Source: DASRDU01 sp035560235
GTDB taxonomy: Bacteria > Acidobacteriota > Blastocatellia > RBC074
Assembly: GCA_035560235.1 (NCBI GenBank)
Contig: DATMAG010000091.1
Location: forward strand, 1-64,000
Length of the DNA stretch: 64,000 nt
Direction: 5' to 3'
Positions 21,728-31,600 of this stretch are shown in pieces. The position numbers and the translations under genes were made by a program. The stretch's first letter is position 1. Each line of letters begins with the position of its first letter. Under the pieces are notes generated by a model. The model saw nothing but the letters and a program-made list of their open reading frames with translations. It searched no databases and was not told where the DNA came from.

Positions 21728-21852
21728 GGGAAAGCTCGAGCGGTTGTCAGCCTGAGGTGCCTGCTCCGGTTTGTCGCCTCCGGGCATTTGGCGTGAGCCT
21801 GAAAGTGTTGCACTATGTCAGGTGACCGAAGCACCGGAAGGATTATTCATCA

Positions 21853-22353
21853 ATGAATGATGTGACAAACAAGCCGCTGGTCGGCGTGATAATGGGCAGC
21901 AAATCAGACTGGGAGACGATGCGGCACGCTGATGAAATCCTGGCGCGCTTTGCGGTGCCGCACGAATGCCGCATCGTGTCGGCGCACCGGACGCCGCTCC
22001 TGCTCGCGGAGTATGCGGCGACGGCTGAAGCGCGCGGCCTTGAGGTCATCATTGCCGGAGCGGGCGGCGCGGCGCATCTGCCGGGAATGGTCGCGGCGCA
22101 GACTGCAGTGCCGGTTCTCGGAGTGCCGGTGCAGAGCAGGGCGTTGAGCGGGCTGGATTCGCTGCTCTCAATCGTGCAGATGCCTGCCGGGGTGCCGGTC
22201 GGGACGCTGGCGATTGGCGTGGCGGGCGCGACCAATGCCGCGCTGCTGGCTGTCGCCATTCTTTCAAACACGCGGCCCGAACTGCGCGAAAGGCTGCGGC
22301 AGTTTCGCGCCGAACAGACGATGAAGGTTTTGCAGGATTCATTGCAGTCATAA
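21853..22353 (+). CDS. purE: N5-carboxyaminoimidazole ribonucleotide mutase
   Basis: 166 residues, the usual PurE class I length. Motifs: GVIMGSKSDWETM near residue 10, VSAHRTP near residue 43 (the catalytic His), AGAGGAAHLPGMVAAQT near residue 70 and GTLAIGVAGATNAALLAVAIL. It interconverts N5-CAIR and CAIR in purine synthesis. It lies 71 bases before purK, the enzyme that makes its substrate. Confidence 0.97.
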   Translation: MNDVTNKPLVGVIMGSKSDWETMRHADEILARFAVPHECRIVSAHRTPLLLAEYAATAEARGLEVIIAGAGGAAHLPGMVAAQTAVPVLGVPVQSRALSGLDSLLSIVQMPAGVPVGTLAIGVAGATNAALLAVAILSNTRPELRERLRQFRAEQTMKVLQDSLQS

Positions 22354-22423
22354 AACTGCGGGACGCGACTGGCCGCGAATCAGCGCGGGTGTTGATTGCT
22401 GAATTATTTCAGGAACTGAGATC

Positions 22424-23599
22424 GTGAAGGATTCAATCATTCTCCCCGGAGCCACCATCGGAGTTCTGGGCAGCGGGCAGCTTGGCCGGATGTTCGCCAT
22501 CGCGGCGCGCCGGATGGGTTACCGCGTGCATACTCTTTCGCCCGACACCGACACGCCCACCGGACAGGTGGCCGATTACGAAGTCACAGCCTCTTACGAC
22601 GATCTGGACGCTGTACGCGAGTTTGCGCGCAACGTCAGCGTCGTGACCTTTGAATTCGAGAACGTTTCGGCGGCGTGCGTCGAAGCGGCCTCGGAACTGG
22701 CTCCCGTGCGGCCTTCCGGCGCGGTGCTGCACACGACTCAGCACCGGCTGCGCGAAAAAACGTTTCTCGCCAGTCAGGGGTTCCCGGTCGCGCCCTTCAG
22801 GCACATCACCTCGCTCGCAGAGTTGAAAACGGCGCTCGCTGAAATCGGTTGTCCGGCAGTGCTCAAGACGGCAGGCTTCGGTTATGACGGCAAGGGACAG
22901 TCGAAGATCACTTCAGCGAACGAAGCTGAAGCGGCCATTGCCGCGCTCGGCGGCATTTCAGACGGGCGCGAGGCGGTGCTGGAAGCCTTCATTGATTTCG
23001 AGCGCGAAGTCTCGGTTGTGGCCGCGCGCGGGCTGGACGGCTCGTTTGTGCATTACGGCGTGATTGCCAATGAGCATCGCCGTCACATTCTGGATTTGTC
23101 AGTCGCTCCGGCTGAGGTCGCGCCTGAAATTGAGCGCGAGGCCATCGGGATTGCGCGCAGCGTGCTTGAGGCGCTCGATGTGGTCGGCGTGATGTGCGTC
23201 GAATTCTTTCTGACGCGCGACGGCAGACTGCTCATCAATGAACTCGCGCCGCGCCCGCACAATTCAGGGCATTTCACTTTCGATGCGTGCGTGACGAGTC
23301 AGTTCGAGCAGCAGTTGCGGGCCGTCTGCGGGCTGCCGCTCGGCTCGCCGGAACTGCTGCGCCCGGCGGCGATGGCGAATCTGCTCGGTGACTTGTGGGA
23401 GCAGGGTGAACCTGACTGGCGCGCTGCCTGTGCCCTTCCCGAAGTCAAGCTGCATCTGTACGGCAAGCTGATGCCGCGCCGCGGGCGCAAGATGGGGCAT
23501 CTGACGGCGCTCGCCCGCAGCAGCCACGAGGCGGCACGTCTTGTGCTCGCCGCACGCGCCGCGCTGACCCCGGCCATTCATACAGCCACCGAAGCATAA
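22424..23599 (+). CDS. purK: 5-(carboxyamino)imidazole ribonucleotide synthase
   Basis: 391 residues from a GTG start. ATP-grasp enzyme that makes N5-CAIR from AIR, bicarbonate and ATP. Signs: IGVLGSGQLGRMFAIAARRMGYRV, TFEFENVSAACVEAA, AVLKTAGFGYDGKGQ (ATP-binding loop), VEFFLTRDGRLLINELAPRPHNSGHFTFDAC (metal-binding loop) and LYGKLMPRRGRKMGHLT near the C-terminus. Length and motifs are complete. It pairs with purE upstream. Confidence 0.97.
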   Translation: MKDSIILPGATIGVLGSGQLGRMFAIAARRMGYRVHTLSPDTDTPTGQVADYEVTASYDDLDAVREFARNVSVVTFEFENVSAACVEAASELAPVRPSGAVLHTTQHRLREKTFLASQGFPVAPFRHITSLAELKTALAEIGCPAVLKTAGFGYDGKGQSKITSANEAEAAIAALGGISDGREAVLEAFIDFEREVSVVAARGLDGSFVHYGVIANEHRRHILDLSVAPAEVAPEIEREAIGIARSVLEALDVVGVMCVEFFLTRDGRLLINELAPRPHNSGHFTFDACVTSQFEQQLRAVCGLPLGSPELLRPAAMANLLGDLWEQGEPDWRAACALPEVKLHLYGKLMPRRGRKMGHLTALARSSHEAARLVLAARAALTPAIHTATEA

Positions 23600-24096
23600 T
23601 CAGAAACATTCGGTCGCTTTTATCGTTCATCGCTTGAACTCAGCGGGACGGGTGATGATAATGACGCACCTTTTTCATTTCCTTACAGGAATCGCGGACA
23701 GCCATTGACAACGGCTGTCCACGGCACCGGCGCTGCAACCTGTCAGCAGCGACCGGGCGAAGCATTCTGCTTCATTCTTCCTGCCTCACCTTCTCCTCAC
23801 TGCAATTGATTGTCTGTCAGGCAGGTCAGCTCCCGGTCGGGCAGAGTTGAAAGCCGCCGGAGCGGCTTTGCAGTTGCAACATCATTACTCAGTCTTTTGA
23901 TCTGCAGGCCCCGCAGGTTTTGCGCCATCGCTCTTCCACCGACGCAGCCTGATCGCTGCGTCGGTCACCCCTGCGAGCGACACCGGTCGCTCTTCGAGAG
24001 AAATCATCCGGCAGCGGTCTCTGAACGCGGAAGCTGTTTGCGCCGTCACCTCAGCCCCGCGTCTGTGTTCAGATCCGTCATTACAGGAGGAAAGTC
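23600..24096. other. Intergenic region with four hairpins
   Basis: A 497-base gap with no credible gene. It contains stems at 23696-23703/23713-23720 (8 bp, loop of 9), 23850-23857/23862-23869 (8 bp, CGGA loop), 23939-23947/23956-23964 (9 bp) and 23975-23981/23986-23992 (7 bp, ACCG loop). The first may end the purEK message; the other three lie within 145 bases ahead of the P-domain gene and could be a structured leader or a small RNA. Confidence 0.5.
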
Positions 24097-25333
24097 ATGT
24101 CCACACGTCACCGGGTGACAGGCTCGCTTTTGTCAGCACTTGCTCGTGCTGGCAGGCAGTCTGCCCCTTGCTCCATTGTTTCATCGCACTGTTGCGCAGC
24201 AGGATCAGGAAAGAATCAGCGAACAGGCTCAGCAGCAGATCGAAGCGCTGCTGGAAGAGAAGAAGAGCCGGACTCCTGCAACCTCGACTCCGGGAGTGGT
24301 TGTCACAGCAGGTGAAGCTGCCTTTTCGGAAATGGCTCCGGGCGGCAGCGGGACAAACCAGACACCGTTCAGATTCCGGCTGAATCGTGATGTTGCGTGC
24401 GGGGCGCCTCTGAACTTCACGCTGACCGTCAGATCAGGCGGCACGCTGCCGCGTCAGTATCAGCTCAGCGTTCAGTCGGGACAGCCTGCGGCGACATCGC
24501 GCACGTTCAGTTACACCGGGCCGCCGGTGCCGATCCCCGATAACAACGCCACGGGTGTCAATCTCAAGATTCCGGTCAGCGGTCTGTCCGGCGCAATCAG
24601 CAGCGTCAGGTTCAGAATTAACGGCAGCAACTGTGCGAGCAACACAGGCGTCGGCCTCGAACACACCTTTGTCGGGGATCTGGTGCTGCGTCTGATCGCT
24701 CCGAGCGGCACGGCAGTGACGCTGATTAGTCAGCCGGGCGGCGGGCTGGCTGAAGGGCGGAATTTCTGCAACACGCTGCCTGATGATGCGGCGACGGTGT
24801 CCATTCAGAATATTCTGTCGAGCGGCCCGCCACCGCTCGGGCCGCCTTACACCGGAACCTTCAAACCGGCCTCACCGCTCGCAGCCTTTGCCCTGGAGGA
24901 TCCGAACGGAACGTGGACGCTGAATGTTTCTGACCGCGCCTCGCAGGACATCGGCGCCGTGCGGGCGTTTTCGATTCTCATCACAACTTATCAGTGCGAG
25001 GACAATCGCCCTTTTCTGATCAGCGCCGCTGAGCTGAGCCGCGACGGGCAGACGCAGGAACTGATTGCCAGAGTCACGCTGCGCAATGAGGGCAGGGCTT
25101 CGTCCGGGCCGGTCAGTCTGACTGCGGCCACGCTCGGCAACAGCACCGACAAGGTCCGCGTCGCCGGTTCGCTGCCGCAGCCGCTCGGCGACATTGCGCC
25201 GGGTCAGGCCGCAAACTTTACGCTGCGTTTCGACGGCACGAATTTTCCGCCCGGCAGCAATGTCATTCTGCTTTATCTCTGTTCGTATTCGGGCGGCACC
25301 TTCAGCGGTGGTCACGGCCTGATCGCGCCGTAA
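24097..25333 (+). CDS. Secreted P-domain (proprotein convertase P/HomoB) protein, frameshifted
   Basis: The ATG at 24097 follows CAGGAGGAAAG and starts MSTRHRVTGSLLSA. The continuation, LLVLAGSLPLAP and the whole mature protein to 25333, is in the next frame. Removing one base near 24139 gives a normal signal peptide. The mature part has a Gln-rich helix, a P/HomoB beta-sandwich at about 130-285 (LKIPVSGLSGAISSVRF, HTFVGDLVLRLIAPSGT, FALEDPNGTWTLNVSD) and a C-terminal Ig-like/CARDB-type region. P domains usually accompany subtilisins, but no protease domain is present. The frameshift may be a sequencing error or a real lesion. Length without the error is about 410 residues. Confidence 0.72.
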
Positions 25334-25364
25334 ACTGGATCAGTGTTGTGCAACATCCCTGAAG

Positions 25365-25400
25365 AACAGGGCCGGAGATTATTCATCCCCGGCCCTTGTT
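25365..25400 (+). terminator. Terminator-like hairpin after the P-domain gene
   Basis: GGGCCGG/CCGGCCC core with flanking AACA/TTGTT pairing, one bulged base and a 13-base loop, 32 bases after the stop codon. The rest of the gap to 25646 has another GTCCGGCAG/CTGCCGGAC hairpin but no gene. Confidence 0.5.
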
Positions 25401-25646
25401 ATCAGATCAGTTTGCAATTGAGTGTCCGGCAGAAGGTCAAGCCTGCCGGACACCGTTCTGCAATTCGCGATAGTCCGGTTGTCAGATTGCCGGACCTGAA
25501 TTCAGTGCGCTTACTTCAGCCGCCCGCCTTTGCTCACCGCTCAGTCTCAGCCTTGACCGCTCTGAAGCCATAGCCTAAGCTGCCACTGCCTGCTGGGACT
25601 TTCATTTCAATTTCGCGTTCACGAACCAACCGGACATCAGCCACAA

Positions 25647-26072
25647 ATGGCTACGCTGATATTTTATCTGGCGGTGGTAATCCTGGCCCTGGGCTGGTGG
25701 GTGGCCATCAGTGCCTGGCCGCAACTGCCTGCGCGCATTCCCGTGCATTTCAATCTGACCGGTGAACCCGACAGATGGGGCGCGCGCTGGATGATCTTCA
25801 TCGGGCCGCTCACCGGCTCGGTGATCTGCGCGGCGCTGGCGTGGTTATTCAACCGGCCCGATGCGCTGGCGCGGTTTCCGATGGCAGCGCGCGCGCCGCT
25901 CAACTGCCTGTTACTGATCGAAGCCGGACTGTTCACTTATCTGACGTGGCAGATGTGCCGCGTCGCAACGGGACAGGCGAGAGGTCTCGGCGTCTGGTTT
26001 CTGCCGGTGCTGCTCGGCGCGCTGACGCTGGTTTCAGTCTGGCTGGCGCTCAGCGCGCGCCGGGTCGGCTGA
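25647..26072 (+). CDS. DUF1648-type small membrane protein
   Basis: 141 residues with four hydrophobic segments. After the first helix it has QLPARIPVHFNLTGEPDRWGARW, the DUF1648 signature (IP.HF...G..D.W), as in SdpI-like proteins. It ends ALSARRVG. A role related to SdpI immunity has been described for some relatives, but this protein is smaller and its function is unknown. It stands alone between the P-domain gene and the S9 peptidase. Confidence 0.7.
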   Translation: MATLIFYLAVVILALGWWVAISAWPQLPARIPVHFNLTGEPDRWGARWMIFIGPLTGSVICAALAWLFNRPDALARFPMAARAPLNCLLLIEAGLFTYLTWQMCRVATGQARGLGVWFLPVLLGALTLVSVWLALSARRVG

Positions 26073-26100
26073 TTCAGTAAAACCCGCATCGTCCGCTGTT

Positions 26101-26177
26101 CGACAGGCTGCTGAGCTTGTCGGCATCTCTGGTAAAGAGCCATTTACAAAGTCAGCGATAAGCTCATCAGCTTGTCG
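26101..26177. repeat. Imperfect CGACAAGCTG-type palindromes
   Basis: Two 22-base sites at 26101-26122 and 26156-26177, each ending AGCTTGTCG and starting CGACAGGCT or CGATAAGCT. They are related to the two perfect sites at 14399-14472 and lie just before the S9 peptidase gene. Confidence 0.7.
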
Positions 26178-26200
26178 AACCTTCACAAAGGAACAATGCT

Positions 26201-28267
26201 ATGAAAATGAAGCTTGTCATTTCGTCAGCTCTCGCGCTGCTGCTGGTCACGGTCGCGCTGGCCGCAGGCGAAAAGCGCATGACCATCGAGGACAGTCTGG
26301 CGATTCGCGGTGTCGGCGCGCCGCAGTTTTCGCCCGATGGCAAATGGGTCGCTTACACGCTTTCAGAATGGGACAGAAAAGAGAACCGCCGCGTTTCGCA
26401 CATCTGGCTGGCCGCAACTGATGGTTCGCGCAACTTCAGACTCACCGGCGGCGAGAAAGGCGAAAGCGCGCCGCAATGGTCGCCCGACGGCACGCGGATA
26501 GCTTTTCTGGCTGATCGCAGCGCCGCGCCTGCGGCAGCAGCACCGACGGGCGCACCGGCAGGCGCACAGATCTGGATTATTCAGGTCGCTGGCGGCGAGG
26601 CTGAAAAACTGACTTCAGAAGAAGGCAGTATCTCAGGCTTTCGCTGGTCGCCTGATGGCAAACGGATCGCTTACGTCATCCGCGATGTCTACAAGGACAA
26701 GGCCGAACGCGAGAAACGAAAGAAGGACAAGTTCGACACCATCGTTGTTGACAGCGATTACCTCTACACGCATTTGTGGACGATCAACGTTGACACGAAG
26801 GAGAAGAAGCGAATCACCGAAGGCGCATTCACCGTGGCCGGGCCGCAGTGGTCGCCCGATGGCAAATGGATCGCTTACACGATGTCGCGCACCGGGGCGC
26901 AGGAAAGTTCGTGGACTGATATTTCTGAAGATCGCAACACAGACATCTTCGTTGTCCCAGGCGACGGCGGCACGCCGCGCCAGCTGACGACCAATCCTGC
27001 CGCAGACACCAATCCGCAGTGGTCGCCCGATGGCAAATGGATCGCTTATGCCGCAAACACCGAGCCGAACTCGTGGGCCGCAAAGACTGACATTCTGATC
27101 ATCTCGCCCGAAGGCGGCGAACCGCGCAACGTGACGAAGGATTTCTTTGAATCGGCAGGCTTCGGTCTGAACTGGTCGCCTGATGGAAAGACAATCTATT
27201 TCACGAGCGGCGTCGGGATGTATTCGCACATCTTCAGCGCTGCGGTAGCGACCGGCAAAGTCAGCCCGGTGACGAAAGGCAATCGCAACTACGGCGCGTT
27301 CGATCTCTCGAATGACGGCAAATGGCTGGCCTTCACGGTCAACGACAATCGCACGTCAGACGACATTCACGTCGCCGCAGTCGGCAGCGAGCAGTCAAGG
27401 CAGATCACGAATGCCAATCCGCAACTGAAGGACTTCGCCATTGCTGACACCGAGGTCATCAAATGGAAAGGCCCGGACAACTTCGACATTGAAGGCGTGC
27501 TGGTCAGGCCGCTCGGTTACGTGGCCGGAAAGAAATACCCGCTGATTTTGCAGATTCACGGCGGGCCTTACGGCAGATTCAGCGACAGCTACAATTCGCG
27601 CGCGCAGATCTGGGCCGCGCTCGGTTACGCCGTGCTGATGCCGAATCCGCGCGGTTCGACGGGTTACGGTCACGCATTCACAGTGGCCAATGTTGGTGAC
27701 TGGGGCGGCAAGGATTTCCAGGACATTATGGCCGGAGTGGATGCCGTGATTGCAAAGGGTGTGGCTGACGCTGACAAATGCGTGGTGATGGGCGGCAGTT
27801 ACGGCGGCTTTATGACCTTCTGGACGATCACGCAGACTGATCGCTTCAAGGCCGCCATCGGGCACGCGGCAATCAGCGACTGGTACAGCTTTCACGGACA
27901 GAGCGACATTCCGGGCCTGATGGAATATGGTTTCAAGGGCACGCCCTGGACTGCGACTGAAACTTATCGCAGGTGGTCACCGATGACTTACATTGACCGC
28001 GTCAAAACGCCGATTCTGATTACGCACGGCGAACGCGATATGCGCGTCAACATTCAGCAGGGCGAACAGTATTACCGCTCGCTCAAAAAGCGCGGCGTCG
28101 AAACGGTCTTTCTGCGCTATCCGCGCGAAGGTCACGGCATTCAGGAGCCGAATCATCAGATAGATCTGCAGGCCCGTCAGCTTGAGTGGTTCGACAAACA
28201 CCTCGGCATCACGCGCCAGAAACCGGCTGACGTGAAGGCCGCGTCAGTGACTGAAAACAGAAAATAA
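26201..28267 (+). CDS. Secreted S9 prolyl-oligopeptidase family peptidase
   Basis: 688 residues with a signal peptide (MKMKLVISSALALLLVTVALAAG). The N-terminal half is a seven-bladed-type propeller with repeated FSPDGKWVAYT/WSPDGKWIAY blades. The alpha/beta-hydrolase half has HGGPYGRF (oxyanion region), GGSYGGFMT with the nucleophile Ser533, ITHGERDMRVNIQQ with the Asp, and REGHGI with the His. It resembles dipeptidyl/acylaminoacyl peptidases (DPP5-like) acting on peptides in the periplasm. It is the first of three peptidase genes. Confidence 0.95.
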   Translation: MKMKLVISSALALLLVTVALAAGEKRMTIEDSLAIRGVGAPQFSPDGKWVAYTLSEWDRKENRRVSHIWLAATDGSRNFRLTGGEKGESAPQWSPDGTRIAFLADRSAAPAAAAPTGAPAGAQIWIIQVAGGEAEKLTSEEGSISGFRWSPDGKRIAYVIRDVYKDKAEREKRKKDKFDTIVVDSDYLYTHLWTINVDTKEKKRITEGAFTVAGPQWSPDGKWIAYTMSRTGAQESSWTDISEDRNTDIFVVPGDGGTPRQLTTNPAADTNPQWSPDGKWIAYAANTEPNSWAAKTDILIISPEGGEPRNVTKDFFESAGFGLNWSPDGKTIYFTSGVGMYSHIFSAAVATGKVSPVTKGNRNYGAFDLSNDGKWLAFTVNDNRTSDDIHVAAVGSEQSRQITNANPQLKDFAIADTEVIKWKGPDNFDIEGVLVRPLGYVAGKKYPLILQIHGGPYGRFSDSYNSRAQIWAALGYAVLMPNPRGSTGYGHAFTVANVGDWGGKDFQDIMAGVDAVIAKGVADADKCVVMGGSYGGFMTFWTITQTDRFKAAIGHAAISDWYSFHGQSDIPGLMEYGFKGTPWTATETYRRWSPMTYIDRVKTPILITHGERDMRVNIQQGEQYYRSLKKRGVETVFLRYPREGHGIQEPNHQIDLQARQLEWFDKHLGITRQKPADVKAASVTENRK

Positions 28268-28294
28268 ATTCACAGCCCCGCTTCGGACTGAATA

Positions 28295-28676
28295 AATGGA
28301 ACATGGATGGCACGGCTGCAGCGGATCAGGGCGGATGATCTGTGCTGATCTGTCACATCAGTTTCATCCGTGTTCCATTTGAATTTGAAAGCAATAGAAC
28401 ACGGATGGAACGGATAAGGCGGATAGTTCACGGATCATCCGTTCTGCTCCGTCGCATCCGTTCTATCCGTGTTCCATTTCGAATTGAAAGCAATAGAACA
28501 CGGATGGCACGGCTGCAGCGGATCAGGGCGGATGATCTGTGCTGATCTGTCACATCAGTTTCATCCGTGTTCTATTTGAATTTGAAAGCAATAGAACACG
28601 GATGGCGCGGACGCAGCGGATCAGAACTGATAATCCGCGCTGATCCGCATTATCCGTGTCATCCGCGTTCAATTTC
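28295..28676. repeat. Four tandem 85-bp palindromic elements (copies D-G)
   Basis: Units at 28295-28380, 28394-28479, 28493-28577 and 28591-28676, joined by short linkers such as TTGAATTTGAAAGCAATAGA. Each is an imperfect palindrome running from (G)AACACGGATGG to ATCCGTGTTC(C/T)ATTT. Units D and F are nearly identical, 198 bases apart. The array fills the gap between the S9 and tricorn-like genes and ends just before the latter's ribosome binding site. Confidence 0.9.
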
Positions 28677-28699
28677 TTCCCGACAACAAGGAGCGCCAT

Positions 28700-31600
28700 A
28701 TGAAACGTCTCTCAGCACTCACTGCACTCTTTATCCTCACGCTGCCGCTTGCGGCCTCAGCCCGCGAAGCGAAGCTGGTTCGTTATCCGCATTATCATCA
28801 GGGGCGCATTGCCTTTACTTACCTGGGCGACATCTGGACGGCTGATGAAAACGGGCAGAACGTCAGACGCCTGACCGTGCACAAGGCCCGCGATGTCTAC
28901 CCGCGCTTTTCGCCTGACGGCAAATGGATTGCCTTTTCATCTGACCGCAACGGCAACCTGGATGTTTTCATCATTCCGGCTGAAGGCGGCGCGGCAAAAC
29001 AACTGACCTTTCATTCGGCTGATGACGCCGTGCAGGGCTGGTCGCCCGATTCGCGTTCGATTCTGTTTGCCTCGCAGCGCGGCGAGGATTTTATGGGCAA
29101 ACTCTACACCGTCAGCATTGACGGCGGGATGGAACGCAACGCAGGCGCGGATATGGGCGTCTGGGCGACTTATTCGCCTGATGGCAGCCGACTGGCAATC
29201 AATCGCAAGGGTCAGGTTTACTGGCGCAAATACTATCGCGGTTCCTATCAGACCGACGTGACGGTGATGGACATTGCCGCGAAGAAGTTCACCGACGTGA
29301 CCGATTTCAACGGCATGGACTCGTGGCCGATGTGGAGCCGCGACGGGCATATCTATTTCGTCAGCGACCGCGACGGCAACGGCCTGACCAACATCTGGCG
29401 CGTGCCTGAAAAGGGCGGCAAAGCCGAAAAGGTTTCATCGTTCATGACAGGCGACGTGCGCTGGCCCGCGATGAGCGCTGACGGAAAGGTGATCGTCTTT
29501 GAGCATGACTTCGGCATCTGGAAGATGGACGTGGCGAGTAAAAAGGTCACGCCGATCAGGCTCGACATTGCCGCTGAAACGCAGGAGAACCTGACCGAAG
29601 TCCGCGACTTCAATTCGCAGGCCGATGATTACGACCTTGCGCCATCGGGCCGCCGCATAGTCTTTTCGATTCACGGTGAAATCTTCACCGCGCCGGTTGA
29701 TGAAGGCGATTTGCGGCAGATCACCGACAGCGCGTGGCGTGACAAAGACCCGCAGTATTCGCCCGATGGCAAATGGATTGCCTTCATCTCTGACCGCAGC
29801 GGGCGCGAAGAAATTTACGTCATCGCCGCAGACGGCGCAGGCGAGCCGCAGAAGATCAGCGACCTGGACGCGCTGAAGTTTTCAATGTCGTGGTCGCCAG
29901 ATTCCAAAGAACTCGCCTTCACTGCTTCGGACAACAAACTGCGCAAATACAGCTTCGACACGAAGCAGACGACCGAACTCGCTTCGTCGAAGTACGGCAA
30001 CATCAGCGCGCCGCAGTGGTCGCCCGATGGCAAATGGCTGGCTTATTCAAAGGCCGATCAGACGCGCAGCAATGACGTTTACCTGATTCCGTCAGGCGGC
30101 GGCGATGAACGCAAAGTGACGTTCGATTCATACAGCGACCTCAACCCGCGCTTCTCGCCCGATGGCAAAAAACTTTTCTTTGTCCGCAGCGAAGGCTTTG
30201 GCGGCGGTGGCGGAGGCCAGCCGTCAGCGCAGATTTATTCGGTTGCGCTCGAACATCAGGATCGTGATCCGAACGATGCCGAAGAGCGCGGCGAACAGGC
30301 CGAGCAGTCAGATCAGCCCGGCGACATTGCGGCTCGTCGCAACGCGCAGCGCAATCAGCCGCCGAAGGAAGTCAACATTGACTGGGCCGGCCTCAAACGT
30401 CGCACGCGCCAGGTCACGCGCATGCCGTTTGCGGTTTTCAATTACGCAGTCGCTCCCGACAGCCGCACGATTGTCTTTGTGACGACTGAACCCGCCACGA
30501 CGCGCAACGTGCCGGTGATCTATTCGATTCAGGAAGACGGGCGCAGACTCACGCGCATCACGACCGGCGCGGGTGGCGGCGATGAAGAAGGCGGCGGGCG
30601 CGGCGGCTTCGGCGGGTTTGGCGGCGGCATCAGCAGCCTGAACATCACGCGCGATGGCCGCACGCTCTTTTTCAGAGAAGGCAGCAGCGTTTATTCAGTG
30701 CCGCTTGCGCCTGCCGCTGCCGGGTTTGCCGCAGCCGCAGCAGGCCGCACAGGCGAAGCCACGCGCCGCCGCATCAACTTCACGGCCAAAGTCAGAATTG
30801 ACAAGCCTGCTGAATGGGCCGAGATGTTTGATGACGCCTGGCGCACGATGAAATATCGCTTCTACGATCCGCAGATGCACGGTTACAACTGGGACGCGAT
30901 GCGCGTGAAATATCAGCCGCTCGTCGAACACGTCGGTGATCGTCAGGAACTGCTCAACATCATCAATGAAATGATCGGTGAACTGAACGCCTCGCACACA
31001 GGGGCCGCGCCCGGCCCCGGCAGCCGCGAAGGTGCAGTCTCAACCGTTCACCTCGGCCTTGATCTTGAAGCCGACGATCAGGCCGGGCGTTACAAGGTCA
31101 CGCACGTTTACGAAGATGGCCCCGCCGACAAGGACTGGGTTAAAGTAAAGAGTGGTGATTACCTGATCGCCATCAACGGCAAGCCCGTCAAAGCCGGAGA
31201 CAATTACTGGCAGATGCTCAATCATCGCCTCAATCGCAAGGTTGAAGTGACCTTCAATAACAAACCCTCCGAAGAAGGCGCGTGGAAGGCGCGCATTGAA
31301 CCGGTTCCGGTGGCGGCCTTCAGTCAGCTTCGTTATGAACGCTGGGTGAAGGAGCGGCGCGAGATGGTTGAGAAGGCCTCGGGCGGGCGCATCGGCTACC
31401 TGCACATTCAGGCGATGAATCAGCCGAGCCTGCGCCGGTTTGAAAAGGAGCTGCGCGAGAACCGCGACAAAGAGGCGCTGGTGATTGATCAGCGATTCAA
31501 CGGCGGCGGCAACATCGAACAGGAACTGCTGGCGATTCTCGTGCAGCGGCAGTATCAGATCTGGCAGCCGCGCGGCACTGAACCAACGGGCCGCCCGTTT

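Noticed and set aside
28295..28676. CRISPR-like array
   Set aside because: The units are palindromes of about 85 bases that differ from each other, with only 10-15-base linkers, and no cas gene is near. This is not a repeat-spacer pattern.
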